Shown here: positions 25,191 through 34,039 of the stretch, one piece after another
Layout: every line of letters begins with the position of its first letter
How positions within the stretch are numbered: the stretch's first letter is position 1
DNA from: Prochlorococcus sp. AG-409-J16
Lineage (GTDB): Bacteria; Cyanobacteriota; Cyanobacteriia; PCC-6307; Cyanobiaceae
Assembly (NCBI GenBank): GCA_003215655.1
Contig: QCKB01000008.1
Coordinates: forward strand, 1-64,000
Reading direction: 5' to 3'
DNA: 64,000 nt
Program-made: the position numbers and the translations under genes
The notes under the pieces: generated by a model
The model's input: only the letters and a program-made list of their open reading frames with translations
Told to the model about the DNA's origin: nothing
Databases searched by the model: none

Positions 25191-26426
25191 TTAACTCACG
25201 TTTTTAAGTAGGTTCTTTAGTAATGACCATTCTTTTGCTGGTAGCGGCAATTGCTTTAAAACATCTTGGCAGTATCCCTTTAGCAATAGTCTTATTGCTT
25301 GTTCAAATGCGATACCTCTACTTCGAAGATAAAAGAGTTCTTCTTCTTTAAGTTGGCTAACTGTGGCGCCATGTGTACATCGAACATCATCGGCAATTAT
25401 CTTGAGTTCAGGTTTTGTATCTATTCGAGCACGCTTTGAGAGCAAAAGGTTGCGACTAAGTTGTGAAGCATTTGTTTGTTGTGCAATCCTAGGGACCTCA
25501 ATTCCACCATTGAAAATACAGTGGGAGTGATCTGCGGCAATACCTTTTTGCAGTTGATCAAGCTTGCCCTCAGGACCTTCGAAGCGGATTCTGGAATGAG
25601 TTGCGATTTGTTCCTTGCCTTTCGTAATTTGAAGACCTCGTAGAGTAGTACTTGCTTCTCCTTCTTTTTGCACTATATGAGGCTCTAGACGACCTAGCGC
25701 CCATCCATGCTGGATGCCAGTAAAGCAATATTGACTATTGGACTCTTGTTGAACTGAAAGCTTTGCTAATAAACAAGACTGCCCACTACCGTAACCAAGA
25801 AAAGCATGGTTTAAGACAGCACCTTTATGTAAATGCATTTCTAGTAGGTGGCTTTGTGTTGAGTTCCCACGACCTAGAACTACTTGAACTAGCTCTAGTT
25901 TTGCATTCTCTTTTAAAATGAAAATAACCCTTGTAGAGGAGAATTTCCCAGGCTCAGCATTAATGATTAATTCAATGGGTGGGACATCTTTCCCTTCGAC
26001 ACTTAGACCAAGAACTTTTGTAGCAGATGCATGGTTTATTAGCTCTGTCCATGAGACATCTGAAGGTTGACTATTTTCTTTTAGAGCAAGTGCTTGTATT
26101 AGCTCTTTGGAATTAAGTATTTGTAATCCTTGAGGAAGAGTCTCAGGATCCATAGGCCTAAGTTGAGGATCGACAATCAAACGAAAAACTTCTTTCGAGC
26201 AATCAGGCCACTCCCTACAGTTCAGCTCAGTTAGTTTTGAATCCTGGCAACTTATAGGTAATGATAAAAATTCTTTTAATTGATTTAGGTTCGTAAGTCG
26301 CCAGTCTTCATCAGAAATTGAAGGCATCCCCTTTTGCAGTAAGGATTGTCTACCAAGAAGTTGTACTTTCCCTAGTAACCCTTCGGCCGTGGGAAGAGAT
26401 TGCAACCATTGCTGAGAGTCAACCAT
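25191..26426 (-). CDS. sufD: Fe-S cluster assembly protein SufD
   Basis: 411 residues. Partner of SufB and SufC in the Fe-S scaffold. The C-terminal half shows the SufBD beta-helix core and the conserved end DVRCTHGATVSQLKEEELFYLRSRG, also present in SufB as an equivalent segment. Its ATG overlaps the sufC stop by one base (TAATG), so translation is coupled. The N-terminal half is divergent, as usual in cyanobacteria. Confidence 0.95.
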   Translation of the reverse strand: MVDSQQWLQSLPTAEGLLGKVQLLGRQSLLQKGMPSISDEDWRLTNLNQLKEFLSLPISCQDSKLTELNCREWPDCSKEVFRLIVDPQLRPMDPETLPQGLQILNSKELIQALALKENSQPSDVSWTELINHASATKVLGLSVEGKDVPPIELIINAEPGKFSSTRVIFILKENAKLELVQVVLGRGNSTQSHLLEMHLHKGAVLNHAFLGYGSGQSCLLAKLSVQQESNSQYCFTGIQHGWALGRLEPHIVQKEGEASTTLRGLQITKGKEQIATHSRIRFEGPEGKLDQLQKGIAADHSHCIFNGGIEVPRIAQQTNASQLSRNLLLSKRARIDTKPELKIIADDVRCTHGATVSQLKEEELFYLRSRGIAFEQAIRLLLKGYCQDVLKQLPLPAKEWSLLKNLLKNVS

Positions 26427-27217
26427 TATTTCTTTTTATTTTGGTTGTTATCAGCAAGATCAAGCCATTCATACCCTGATTGCTCTAATTGGAGGGCTAA
26501 TTCTTTATTCCCTGTACGTACGATTTTTCCTTCTGACATGACATGAACAAAATCTGGCGTAATTTCATTCAATAACCTTTGGTAATGAGTAATTAGGAGG
26601 ATTGCATTCTCAGAGCTAGCCATTTGATTAACGCCCGAGGCAACAATTCTCAAAGCATCAATATCTAAGCCTGAGTCAGTTTCATCGAGAATTGACAAGA
26701 CGGGTTCTAATAAAGCCATTTGGAGAATTTCATTACGCTTTTTTTCGCCTCCTGAAAAGGACTCATTAACGCTTCTATCAAGAAAGGCAGGATCCATCTT
26801 TACCAATGCCAATTTCTCTTTAACAAGATCTTCAAACTCAAAAGTGTCTAGCTCCTCTGCTCCTTTATGGATTCTGCGTGCATTAGAAGAAACACGTAAG
26901 AATTCCAAATTGCTTACACCAGGAATTTCTACTGGGTATTGGAATCCAAGGAAAACTCCAATTCGTGCTCTTTCTTCAGGTTCGAATTCCAGCAGATTTT
27001 TCCCGCGGAAAGTTACCTCGCCCGAGATAACTTTGTACGCAGGATGACCTGCGAGAACTTTAGATAAGGTGCTCTTTCCACTCCCATTCCGACCCATTAC
27101 GGCATGTATTTCGCCCGCCCTGACTTGTAGGTTCACTCCATTAAGGATTTTTTGGTCTTCTACCCCTGCATGGAGGTTGGAAATTTCGAGAATAATTTCT
27201 GCTTCGGGACGGATCAC
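26426..27217 (-). CDS. sufC: Fe-S cluster assembly ATPase SufC
   Basis: 263 residues, ABC-type ATPase. Walker [16 protein letters not shown], signature [15 protein letters not shown], Walker [12 protein letters not shown] and H-loop [10 protein letters not shown]. Standard SufC length and the [10 protein letters not shown] form are diagnostic. Drives structural changes of the SufBCD scaffold. 60 bases after sufB. Confidence 0.97.
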   Translation of the reverse strand: MIRPEAEIILEISNLHAGVEDQKILNGVNLQVRAGEIHAVMGRNGSGKSTLSKVLAGHPAYKVISGEVTFRGKNLLEFEPEERARIGVFLGFQYPVEIPGVSNLEFLRVSSNARRIHKGAEELDTFEFEDLVKEKLALVKMDPAFLDRSVNESFSGGEKKRNEILQMALLEPVLSILDETDSGLDIDALRIVASGVNQMASSENAILLITHYQRLLNEITPDFVHVMSEGKIVRTGNKELALQLEQSGYEWLDLADNNQNKKK

Positions 27218-27277
27218 GCTTGAAGAGGGATTGTTGATGTTTTTTTAGTAGGCAAAATTTTTAGAAGATAATAGGAG

Positions 27278-28723
27278 TTAACCCACTGATCCCTCCAGCT
27301 TCAATGCAAGAAGTTTGTCTGCCTCTGCTGCAAATTCCATAGGCAGTTGATTAAAGACATCTCGACAAAAACCACTCACTAACATCGACACTGCCTCTTC
27401 AAAATCAATACCTCTACTTTGAAGATAGAACAATTGATCTTCTGAGATTTTGCAAGTACTAGCCTCGTGTTCAATACTCGCTTGAGGCTGTTGAGACCTA
27501 ATGTAAGGGTATGTATTGGCTGAGGCTTGATCGCCAATTAACATAGAATCACATTGGCTGTAATTTTTTGCCCCTAAAGCTTTTGGGCCCATTTGCACTA
27601 ATCCTCTATAACTATTATTTGATTTTCCTGAACTAATCCCTTTGCTAACTATTGTAGACTTTGTTTTTGGTCCAATATGAATCATTTTTGTTCCAGTATC
27701 TGCTTTCTGTAAATTATTAGTTAAAGCCACAGAATAGAACTCCCCTATCGATTCTTCTCCTTGAAGTACGCAACTAGGATATTTCCAGGTAATAGCAGAT
27801 CCCGTTTCAACTTGAGACCAGCTGATTTTACTTTTTTTCCCTTTGCAATGCCCTCTCTTGGTTACAAAGTTGTAAATACCGCCAACACCTTCTTCATTGC
27901 CTGAATACCAATTTTGAACTGTCGAATATTTAATTGAAGCGTCGTCTAATGCAATTAGTTCTACTACAGCTGCGTGTAATGTATTTGTATCAAACATTGG
28001 AGCGGTACAGCCTTCTAAATAGCTAACAGATGAGGCTTCTTCTGCGATAATTAATGTTCTCTCAAATTGTCCGGTGTCTCCGGAATTTATCCTAAAATAA
28101 GAAGATAAATCCATTGGGCATTCCACTCCTTTAGGTATAAATACAAAAGAACCATCGCTAAAGACTGCGGAATTAAGTGCAGCAAAGAAATTGTCATTTA
28201 TGGGCACTACTGTGCCTAAGTATTTTTTAATTAATTCAGGGTATTCAGCGACAGCTTCGCTGATTGAACAGAAAACAACTCCATACTCAGAAAGTTTTTC
28301 CTTGTAAGTAGTTGCTATCGAGACGCTGTCAAAGACTGCATCAACAGCAACATTTGAAAGCCGTTTTTGTTCGCTTAAAGGAATGCCAAGTTTATCAAAA
28401 GTCTCTAATAATTTTGGATCAACTTCATCAAGGCTAGCTTTCTTGTCACTCTGCTTAGGTGCAGCATAGTAAATCATATCTTGATAATCTATTTTGGGAT
28501 AGCCAAGATCAGCCCAATTAGGCTCTCGCATCTTTTTCCATTGCCTAAAAGATTTAAGACGAAAATCTAAAAGAAAATCAGGCTCTTGTTTTTTTCTTGA
28601 TATTAATTTGATAACATCTTCATTTAAACCTTTTGAAAATTTCTCTGTTTCTATATCAGTAACAAAGCCATATTTATATGGTTTTTGAGTATTGAGTTCA
28701 CTGGTATTTTGATTTTCTGCCAT
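27278..28723 (-). CDS. sufB: Fe-S cluster assembly scaffold SufB
   Basis: 481 residues, full length. Contains [45 protein letters not shown] and [26 protein letters not shown], which are SufB hallmarks; the Glu/Cys/His residues for cluster binding fall here. First gene of the minus-strand sufBCDS operon, divergent from sufR with 315 bases between. Regulation by SufR is known for cyanobacteria and is likely here. Confidence 0.97.
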   Translation of the reverse strand: MAENQNTSELNTQKPYKYGFVTDIETEKFSKGLNEDVIKLISRKKQEPDFLLDFRLKSFRQWKKMREPNWADLGYPKIDYQDMIYYAAPKQSDKKASLDEVDPKLLETFDKLGIPLSEQKRLSNVAVDAVFDSVSIATTYKEKLSEYGVVFCSISEAVAEYPELIKKYLGTVVPINDNFFAALNSAVFSDGSFVFIPKGVECPMDLSSYFRINSGDTGQFERTLIIAEEASSVSYLEGCTAPMFDTNTLHAAVVELIALDDASIKYSTVQNWYSGNEEGVGGIYNFVTKRGHCKGKKSKISWSQVETGSAITWKYPSCVLQGEESIGEFYSVALTNNLQKADTGTKMIHIGPKTKSTIVSKGISSGKSNNSYRGLVQMGPKALGAKNYSQCDSMLIGDQASANTYPYIRSQQPQASIEHEASTCKISEDQLFYLQSRGIDFEEAVSMLVSGFCRDVFNQLPMEFAAEADKLLALKLEGSVG

Positions 28724-29038
28724 AGGTTTGGCTCGAGCAAGCTTTTATAACTAGCCAAGCGGCTGAGTTCATGGGATACGAAACTTAGCCGTTTCCTATC
28801 TCAAGGCTTAGTGTACAACTCGCTAAGCACATTTCTGCTTCATAGCCTCTGACTTTGCTTAGGAGGCGCTATTTATGCCCTCATTTGAATATCTCTTAAT
28901 AGAAATCTTCTAGATTTTGGTTTTGAACCTCTTCAAGGGCTCCTTAGGAGCAAAGGATCCGTCGTCAGGCTAAAAAAAGCACAAAATCAACCATCAGGGA
29001 GGTTTTCATGGCATGGTTGGTTTAAGTGTCAAAGTCTT
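28724..29038. promoter_or_regulatory. sufB-sufR intergenic control region with inverted repeats
   Basis: This 315-base divergent gap has no ORF over 15 codons. CAACCAT (28988-28994) and ATGGTTG (29013-29019) form a perfect seven-base inverted repeat with an 18-base spacer, 20 bases before the sufR start. A hairpin GCTCC-TTA-GGAGC lies at 28939-28951. In cyanobacteria SufR binds its own promoter and that of sufBCDS when iron is sufficient. The inverted repeat is a candidate operator by position; no match to a verified SufR box was checked. Confidence 0.5.
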
Positions 29039-29674
29039 ATGGCTGAAGAGGACAAGACATCTACTAGAGAATTAGCTTTGAATCTTCTATTAATGCATGG
29101 GGAAAGTAACGCATCAGAATTGGCTGGTTTAGTGGGTATTTCAGTACAGGCAATGCGTCGCCAATTACGAAAGATGGAGTTGGAGGGCTTGGTAAAGCCA
29201 AAGCTGCGCGTTAATGGATCAGGCCGTCCATCGAATGATTGGGAGTTAACCTTTCAAGGTCAGAAACATTTTCATGATGGGAGCGAGAGATTTGCTTTGG
29301 ACCTTATGGGTTCCATCAAAACAGCTCTTTCAGAAGAGTCTATTAAGGGTTTATTTGAATCTCAGGTGACGACAAAAGTCAAAAAATACCGTGAGGAAAT
29401 TGGAGTAGGTGCAATAGAAGAGCGACTTGCGAAATTAGTTGAATTGCGGAGATTAGAGGGTTTTTTACCTGAATGTATCCCTGATGAAGAAGGTAAGGGC
29501 TGGTATATAAATGAATTTCATTGCTCAGTACGCACGATTGCTGAGGATCACCCGTGTTTGTGCGATCAAGAATTAGATATTTTCCGCAAAACTTTGCCTG
29601 ATTGCGATGTGGAGAGAGTTCAATGGATGATTAAAGCAGGTCATTTTTGTGGATTCCATATCACTCGTAAGTAG
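29039..29674 (+). CDS. sufR: Fe-S-dependent transcriptional repressor SufR
   Basis: 211 residues. N-terminal winged helix (ELALNLLLMHGESNASELAGLVGISVQAMRRQLRKMELEGLV), then a C-terminal domain with several clustered cysteines (PECIPDEE, FHCSVRT, HPCLCDQE, PDCDVE, HFCGF), the expected cluster ligands. SufR holds an Fe-S cluster and represses suf genes. Divergent placement to sufB and ATG start at 29039 agree. Confidence 0.96.
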   Translation: MAEEDKTSTRELALNLLLMHGESNASELAGLVGISVQAMRRQLRKMELEGLVKPKLRVNGSGRPSNDWELTFQGQKHFHDGSERFALDLMGSIKTALSEESIKGLFESQVTTKVKKYREEIGVGAIEERLAKLVELRRLEGFLPECIPDEEGKGWYINEFHCSVRTIAEDHPCLCDQELDIFRKTLPDCDVERVQWMIKAGHFCGFHITRK

Positions 29675-29682
29675 TTAGGCAG

Positions 29683-30057
29683 ATGGTTAATAATGATCAT
29701 TTTCATGAAACAAAGCTGTGCTTAAAAGATGTTGAATTCATAGACGGGACAAGCCTTTCAAGCGTGGATAAACATTATTTGAGGCTTTTGACTCATTGTT
29801 TAGCTTGTTTCCATTCAATGGTTGTTGATGATCGATCTGGACAGCTGCCAGGCCATGAACTGAGGCTGCAATGGTGTATGAAGCAACCAAGTTTGATAGC
29901 AGATAAGTCCTTCATTCCTATTTTTCTAAAGCAACTAGAAGTCGCAGGAGATTATCTAGAAGCGCTTGCTTTAAGTGAAGGGGTAACACCCCTTGCATTG
30001 CAAACGGAGGATTTGATTAAGAGTATGTCAAGTCAAGCTTTGAGGAAGAGCTCTTAA
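29683..30057 (+). CDS. Hypothetical protein downstream of sufR
   Basis: 124 residues, eight bases after sufR on the same strand and surely cotranscribed. Mostly helical with a distinctive middle (KHYLRLLTHCLACFHSMV, LPGHELRLQWCMKQPSL). Contains three or four cysteines and histidines, but no named motif. By operon logic it may relate to iron or Fe-S control. I do not recognise the family. Confidence 0.7.
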   Translation: MVNNDHFHETKLCLKDVEFIDGTSLSSVDKHYLRLLTHCLACFHSMVVDDRSGQLPGHELRLQWCMKQPSLIADKSFIPIFLKQLEVAGDYLEALALSEGVTPLALQTEDLIKSMSSQALRKSS

Positions 30058-30067
30058 GATGATGGTA

Positions 30068-30088
30068 TTAACTAGATCGTCTAGTTAA
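30068..30088. repeat. Perfect 9-bp inverted repeat with 3-base loop
   Basis: TTAACTAGA (30068-30076), loop TCG, TCTAGTTAA (30080-30088). Ten bases after the stop of the gene downstream of sufR. No T tract follows on either strand, so it is a poor intrinsic terminator; it could be an RNA processing stop or an operator. Confidence 0.7.
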
Positions 30089-30232
30089 ATGCTCTTGGTT
30101 GATTTTCAGAATTTAGACAGCCGACTTTCCAGACCAAGTTCGAAGATGGTTTTGGTATTTTCGCTGCTAGGCATCATTGGATATTCCTTGATTGAGTTTC
30201 TTTTAGTGATTGGACCTAAACCCATTGCCTGA
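30089..30232 (+). CDS. Possible small single-pass membrane protein
   Basis: A 47-residue frame beginning immediately after the inverted repeat. It has a polar N-terminal part and one transmembrane helix near the C terminus (MVLVFSLLGIIGYSLIEFLL), ending GPKPIA. An alternative ATG at 30146 would give a 28-residue protein starting exactly at the helix. Supported only by composition. Confidence 0.4.
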   Translation: MLLVDFQNLDSRLSRPSSKMVLVFSLLGIIGYSLIEFLLVIGPKPIA

Positions 30233-30325
30233 ATAGGGTTTACATATGAACCACTTTCTAAAGAGCACCCTCTGGCGTGAGTAGATGCTGACCACCTGGG
30301 CTAAGGGGTATCGGAATAAAGAATA

Positions 30326-31459
30326 ATGATCCCGAACAAAAATGGAGTGTTTTTAGACGTGACCCAAGCCCAAAATGATCTGGCACGTCTAACGCTTCGT
30401 CAGCTTCGCTATTTGGCAAGCGACTTAGACGTACCTTTGTATAGCCGTAAAAGCAAAGAAGCGCTAATTAAAGAGATCTCTTTAAGACAGGAGAAAAAGG
30501 CATCTGTTAAAGAAGCTGCTACTTCAAAAAAAGTTGCTACACCTGCTACCAGCCTTTCAAAAGAGTTTGAATTTGCGAAAGAAACCCGGGTTGTTTTTCT
30601 TCCTAGGGACCCAGAATGGGCATATGTGTTTTGGGAGATTTCTGAAGCTGATAGGAATAGGGCTTTAAACCAAGGAGCAAGCAGACTTTTCCTCCGTTTG
30701 GCCGACGTTACAGGGATGGAAGAAGGTCGTTTCCACCCTCAAACTCTTCAAGAGGTTCCTGTTGATAGCTATACAACCGAATGGTATTTACCTGTTCCTA
30801 TGTGTGATCGCGACTATCGGGTAGAAATTGGATATCGCTTAGATTCACAATGGATGTCACTTGCTTTTTCAGCTGCTGCAAGAGTTCCTGCTTTACATCC
30901 AAGTGATCAAATCCTTGATGAATTTGTTCCATTTCGATTAGATACTAATCAGGTTAGTACTCCTGAAACAACAGATATATCTGACCAATCTGCTGATATT
31001 GATTTGCATGAACGTCTCTATCAAAGTGCTACTAGCAATTTCAGGAAGACTCGTATTGGTTCTGAGGAGTTCCAAGAAAGGGGCTTCCTTAGTAATGACA
31101 TAAGAGGCCTTAATGATTCAGGAGTTGGAGTTTGGGCCAGTGGACGTAGTGAGTCGGGATCAGGTTTTGTTTCTTCTCGGAAGCGTTCATTTTGGTTGAT
31201 TGCTGATGCAGAACTAATTGTTTATGGATCAACTGATCCATCCGCTAAGCTGACTATTGGGGAGGAAGAAGTGCCATTGTCTAGTGACGGTACATTCCGA
31301 ATACAAGTGCCTTTCCGCGATGGTCAGCAGAATTACTCCATTCAGGCGACTGCAAATGATGGGGAACAAAAAAGGAACATTACTCTTCAATTTCAAAGGA
31401 ATACTCCAGAAGATAACAGTAACCCAAATGATGAATCTCTTATGAAGACATGGTTTTGA
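30326..31459 (+). CDS. DUF4912 protein with Rho_N/SAP-like N terminus
   Basis: 377 residues. Residues about 13-52 (LARLTLRQLRYLASDLDVPLYSRKSKEALIKEI) form a Rho N-terminal/SAP-like nucleic-acid-binding helix bundle. DUF4912 follows (about 80-200: VVFLPRDPEWAYVFWEIS, DSYTTEWYLPVP, DYRVEIGYRL), then a Ser/Gly-rich linker, then a C-terminal repeat of DUF4912-like strands (FWLIADAELIVYGSTDPSAKLTIGEEEVPL). Widespread in cyanobacteria, function unknown. ATG start. Confidence 0.85.
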   Translation: MIPNKNGVFLDVTQAQNDLARLTLRQLRYLASDLDVPLYSRKSKEALIKEISLRQEKKASVKEAATSKKVATPATSLSKEFEFAKETRVVFLPRDPEWAYVFWEISEADRNRALNQGASRLFLRLADVTGMEEGRFHPQTLQEVPVDSYTTEWYLPVPMCDRDYRVEIGYRLDSQWMSLAFSAAARVPALHPSDQILDEFVPFRLDTNQVSTPETTDISDQSADIDLHERLYQSATSNFRKTRIGSEEFQERGFLSNDIRGLNDSGVGVWASGRSESGSGFVSSRKRSFWLIADAELIVYGSTDPSAKLTIGEEEVPLSSDGTFRIQVPFRDGQQNYSIQATANDGEQKRNITLQFQRNTPEDNSNPNDESLMKTWF

Positions 31460-31481
31460 AAGGACTTTTGTTTAACTTGCA

Positions 31482-31652
31482 ATGCTTCGTTTAGTGGTAC
31501 TTATTACCCCAATAGTAGGGGTGATAATATTTCCTTTGATTGTGCCATATATAATGGCTAAGCTAGGAATTGCAGCAGGCATTTTAATAGCTCTGTCGTC
31601 TATAACTTTATGGTTTATAGCGATGCTTAAAACATCAGAAATGCCTCATTAG
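31482..31652 (+). CDS. Small two-helix membrane protein (56 aa)
   Basis: A frame 22 bases after the DUF4912 gene. Two hydrophobic helices (LVVLITPIVGVIIFPLIV and AAGILIALSSITLWFIAML) joined by PYIMAKLGI, then a short polar end KTSEMPH. Composition is clearly that of a membrane protein. Probably cotranscribed with the DUF4912 gene. No family recognised. Confidence 0.65.
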   Translation: MLRLVVLITPIVGVIIFPLIVPYIMAKLGIAAGILIALSSITLWFIAMLKTSEMPH

Positions 31653-31692
31653 TATAGTTTAAATATTATTTAATAAGGATTTATTGTCAATT

Positions 31693-31725
31693 TTATTATA
31701 ACTATATCGCTAATAGTTATAATAA
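31693..31725. repeat. Perfect 13-bp inverted repeat before a start codon
   Basis: TTATTATAACTAT (31693-31705), seven-base loop, ATAGTTATAATAA (31713-31725), ending five bases before the ATG at 31730. In RNA it would form an A-U-rich hairpin that covers the ribosome-binding region. No T tract follows, so simple termination is less likely than control of translation or protein binding. Confidence 0.8.
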
Positions 31726-31729
31726 CCTT

Positions 31730-32155
31730 ATGGAAAGATTATTGATTCGTTTTGATTCAAGACTTAGCTTTGTTTTGATTGCTTTTTCTGCTTTGATATT
31801 TACACCTTCTTATGTGAATGGGGGTAGATTAAATCCTTTTATGCCTACAAAGGAAGAAGTGCGGGTTATTCAGAAAGAGGCATATATTTGTTCGCTGGTG
31901 AACAAGGCTTTGCCTTGTCAAAAAACCAGGAAATTGCTTAGACCCCTTCTTGATAATCAAGCTATATCTACGCATTGTAAAGATATCCTATGGGACTTGT
32001 TGCAGGTCGCTAACCATAGTGAAGTTAATGATTTCTTGAGAAGGGATTCTATTGACCAGCCTGCGAGAAAACTATTGACAGTTTGTGTTAAGCCAAAAAA
32101 ATTGAGTTCACCTAAGAAGTTTTATAAAACTACCTTACGAATTACTGAAACGTAG
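31730..32155 (+). CDS. Exported hypothetical protein, Cys-containing
   Basis: 141 residues with a signal-peptide-like N terminus (RFDSRLSFVLIAFSALIFTPSYVNG) and possible cleavage around residue 28-30. The mature part has four or five cysteines (YICSLVNKALPCQKTRK, HCKDI, VCVKP) and basic residues. May be periplasmic or lumenal with disulfides. Nothing recognised. Start just after the 13-bp inverted repeat. Confidence 0.6.
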   Translation: MERLLIRFDSRLSFVLIAFSALIFTPSYVNGGRLNPFMPTKEEVRVIQKEAYICSLVNKALPCQKTRKLLRPLLDNQAISTHCKDILWDLLQVANHSEVNDFLRRDSIDQPARKLLTVCVKPKKLSSPKKFYKTTLRITET

Positions 32156-32206
32156 AATAGTGAAAATAGAATTTAATTTTCCTATTCAAGGACACCCATC
32201 CCGTTT

Positions 32207-32222
32207 GTTTAATGCATTAAAC
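32207..32222. repeat. 16-bp perfect palindrome upstream of pgm
   Basis: GTTTAATGCATTAAAC is self-complementary with no spacer, 110 bases before the phosphoglucomutase start. Possible site for a dimeric regulator; in AT-rich DNA a chance palindrome of this size is unlikely but not excluded. Confidence 0.5.
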
Positions 32223-32332
32223 ACTCCTTTTTGGAATATTGCTTTAAGCGAACTTATAGAAAACCTTGTTTTCAAGCCTTTTGAAGGGTTTCTTGTTCTT
32301 TTATCTTCACTCTACTGTTTGCATTTTGTCTA

Positions 32333-33991
32333 ATGTCCATATCTGAGCCATTGCAACCCATTAGAAAAAAAATTCGACTAGATAGTCCGTTTACTGACCA
32401 AAAGCCTGGTACGTCTGGTCTGCGCAAAAGCACAAAGCAATTTAGCGAGCCTAATTATTTAGAAAGTTTTATCGAAGCAATTTTGCGAACTTTACCTGGG
32501 GTAAACCAAGGGGTATTGGTGATTGGAGGAGATGGTCGCTATGGCAATAAACAAGCGATTGATGTGATTCTGCGTATGGCCGCAGCACATGGGCTTCGAC
32601 ATGCAATTACTACTACCGGTGGAATCCTTTCAACACCAGCCGCATCAAATCTGATTCGTTACCGTAAGGCGATTGGTGGAATAATTCTCTCGGCAAGTCA
32701 CAATCCAGGTGGAGAGAATGGAGACTTTGGCGTCAAGGTTAACGGAGCTAATGGCGGACCTGCCCCTGAATCGTTTACTGAACAGGTTTATTCCTGTACA
32801 AAGATTTTAGAAGATTATGCAATTGTCGACTCTTCTTCAATATCTCTAGATCTACCAGGCCAATATTCTATTGGCAGTATGACTATTGAAGTTTTAGATG
32901 GAATTGAAGATTACATATCTTTGATGGAGCGTTTATTCGATTTCGATTTAATAAGGTCAGCCTTAAAGAAGGGTTTTCCTATTGTTTTTGATGCAATGCA
33001 TGCCGTTACGGGCGGGTATGCAACTCGTTTGTTTGAGGACTGTCTTGGAGCTCCCAAAGGAACAGTGCTTAATGGGTTGCCACTAGAGGATTTTGGTGGA
33101 GGACACCCTGATCCCAACCTTACATATGCTAAGGAATTGGCTGACCTTTTGTTGAATACTGACTCTTATTGCTTTGGAGCTGCTTGTGATGGAGATGGTG
33201 ACCGAAACATGATTCTAGGTCAAGGTTGTTTCGTAAACCCTAGTGATAGTCTGGCTATTTTGACTGCAAATGCAAAAATTGTACCTGCTTATAGCAAGGG
33301 ACTTGTAGGTGTTGCACGCTCTATGCCAACCAGTTCTGCAGTAGATATTGTCGCAAAAGATTTGAAGATCGATTGCTTTGAGACACCTACTGGATGGAAG
33401 TTTTTTGGGAACTTGCTTGATTCAGATCGGATTACTTTGTGTGGCGAAGAAAGTTTTGGAACTGGGAGTAATCATGTAAGAGAAAAGGATGGGTTATGGG
33501 CTGTACTTTTCTGGCTTCAGATACTTGCTCAAAAACAATGTACTGTAGCTGACTTAATGTCTCAACATTGGAGTAAATATGGCCGGCATTATTATTCTCG
33601 CCATGACTATGAGGATATACCTATTGATGTAGCGCATGATCTTTATGGTCGACTTGAATTGATGCTACCGAAACTGGTTGGTCAAGAATTTGCGGGACAA
33701 ACTGTTAAAACAACAGATAACTTTAGTTATGTTGACCCTATAGATGGATCAATAGCTTCTAATCAAGGCTTACGAATAATTTTGGATGATGGTAGTCGGG
33801 TTGTGGTGCGCCTTTCGGGCACAGGCACTAAAGGTGCAACTCTAAGGATTTATTTAGAGAGATATGAACATAGTAATGGCAACCTTAGGCAACACTCACA
33901 AAAGGCTCTTGAACCTCTGATCATCGGAATTGACGCGCTTGCGGAAATTACTCAGAGAACTGGTTTAGAAAGACCTACTGTAATCACATAA
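32333..33991 (+). CDS. pgm: Phosphoglucomutase (alpha-D-phosphohexomutase)
   Basis: 552 residues, standard length. Interconverts glucose-1-phosphate and glucose-6-phosphate, linking glycogen and sugar-nucleotide metabolism. Catalytic serine in GGIILSASHNPGG (near residue 123), metal loop ACDGDGDRNM (near 285), sugar-binding GEESFGTGSNHVREKDG (near 377) and phosphate-binding VRLSGTGTKGATLRIYLE near the end. ATG start (MSISEPLQPIRKK). Monocistronic by spacing. Confidence 0.96.
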   Translation: MSISEPLQPIRKKIRLDSPFTDQKPGTSGLRKSTKQFSEPNYLESFIEAILRTLPGVNQGVLVIGGDGRYGNKQAIDVILRMAAAHGLRHAITTTGGILSTPAASNLIRYRKAIGGIILSASHNPGGENGDFGVKVNGANGGPAPESFTEQVYSCTKILEDYAIVDSSSISLDLPGQYSIGSMTIEVLDGIEDYISLMERLFDFDLIRSALKKGFPIVFDAMHAVTGGYATRLFEDCLGAPKGTVLNGLPLEDFGGGHPDPNLTYAKELADLLLNTDSYCFGAACDGDGDRNMILGQGCFVNPSDSLAILTANAKIVPAYSKGLVGVARSMPTSSAVDIVAKDLKIDCFETPTGWKFFGNLLDSDRITLCGEESFGTGSNHVREKDGLWAVLFWLQILAQKQCTVADLMSQHWSKYGRHYYSRHDYEDIPIDVAHDLYGRLELMLPKLVGQEFAGQTVKTTDNFSYVDPIDGSIASNQGLRIILDDGSRVVVRLSGTGTKGATLRIYLERYEHSNGNLRQHSQKALEPLIIGIDALAEITQRTGLERPTVIT

Positions 33992-34039
33992 TGTCAATTT
34001 AAAAATGCTTTTAATGGAGCATCGACCTATATAAATAAG

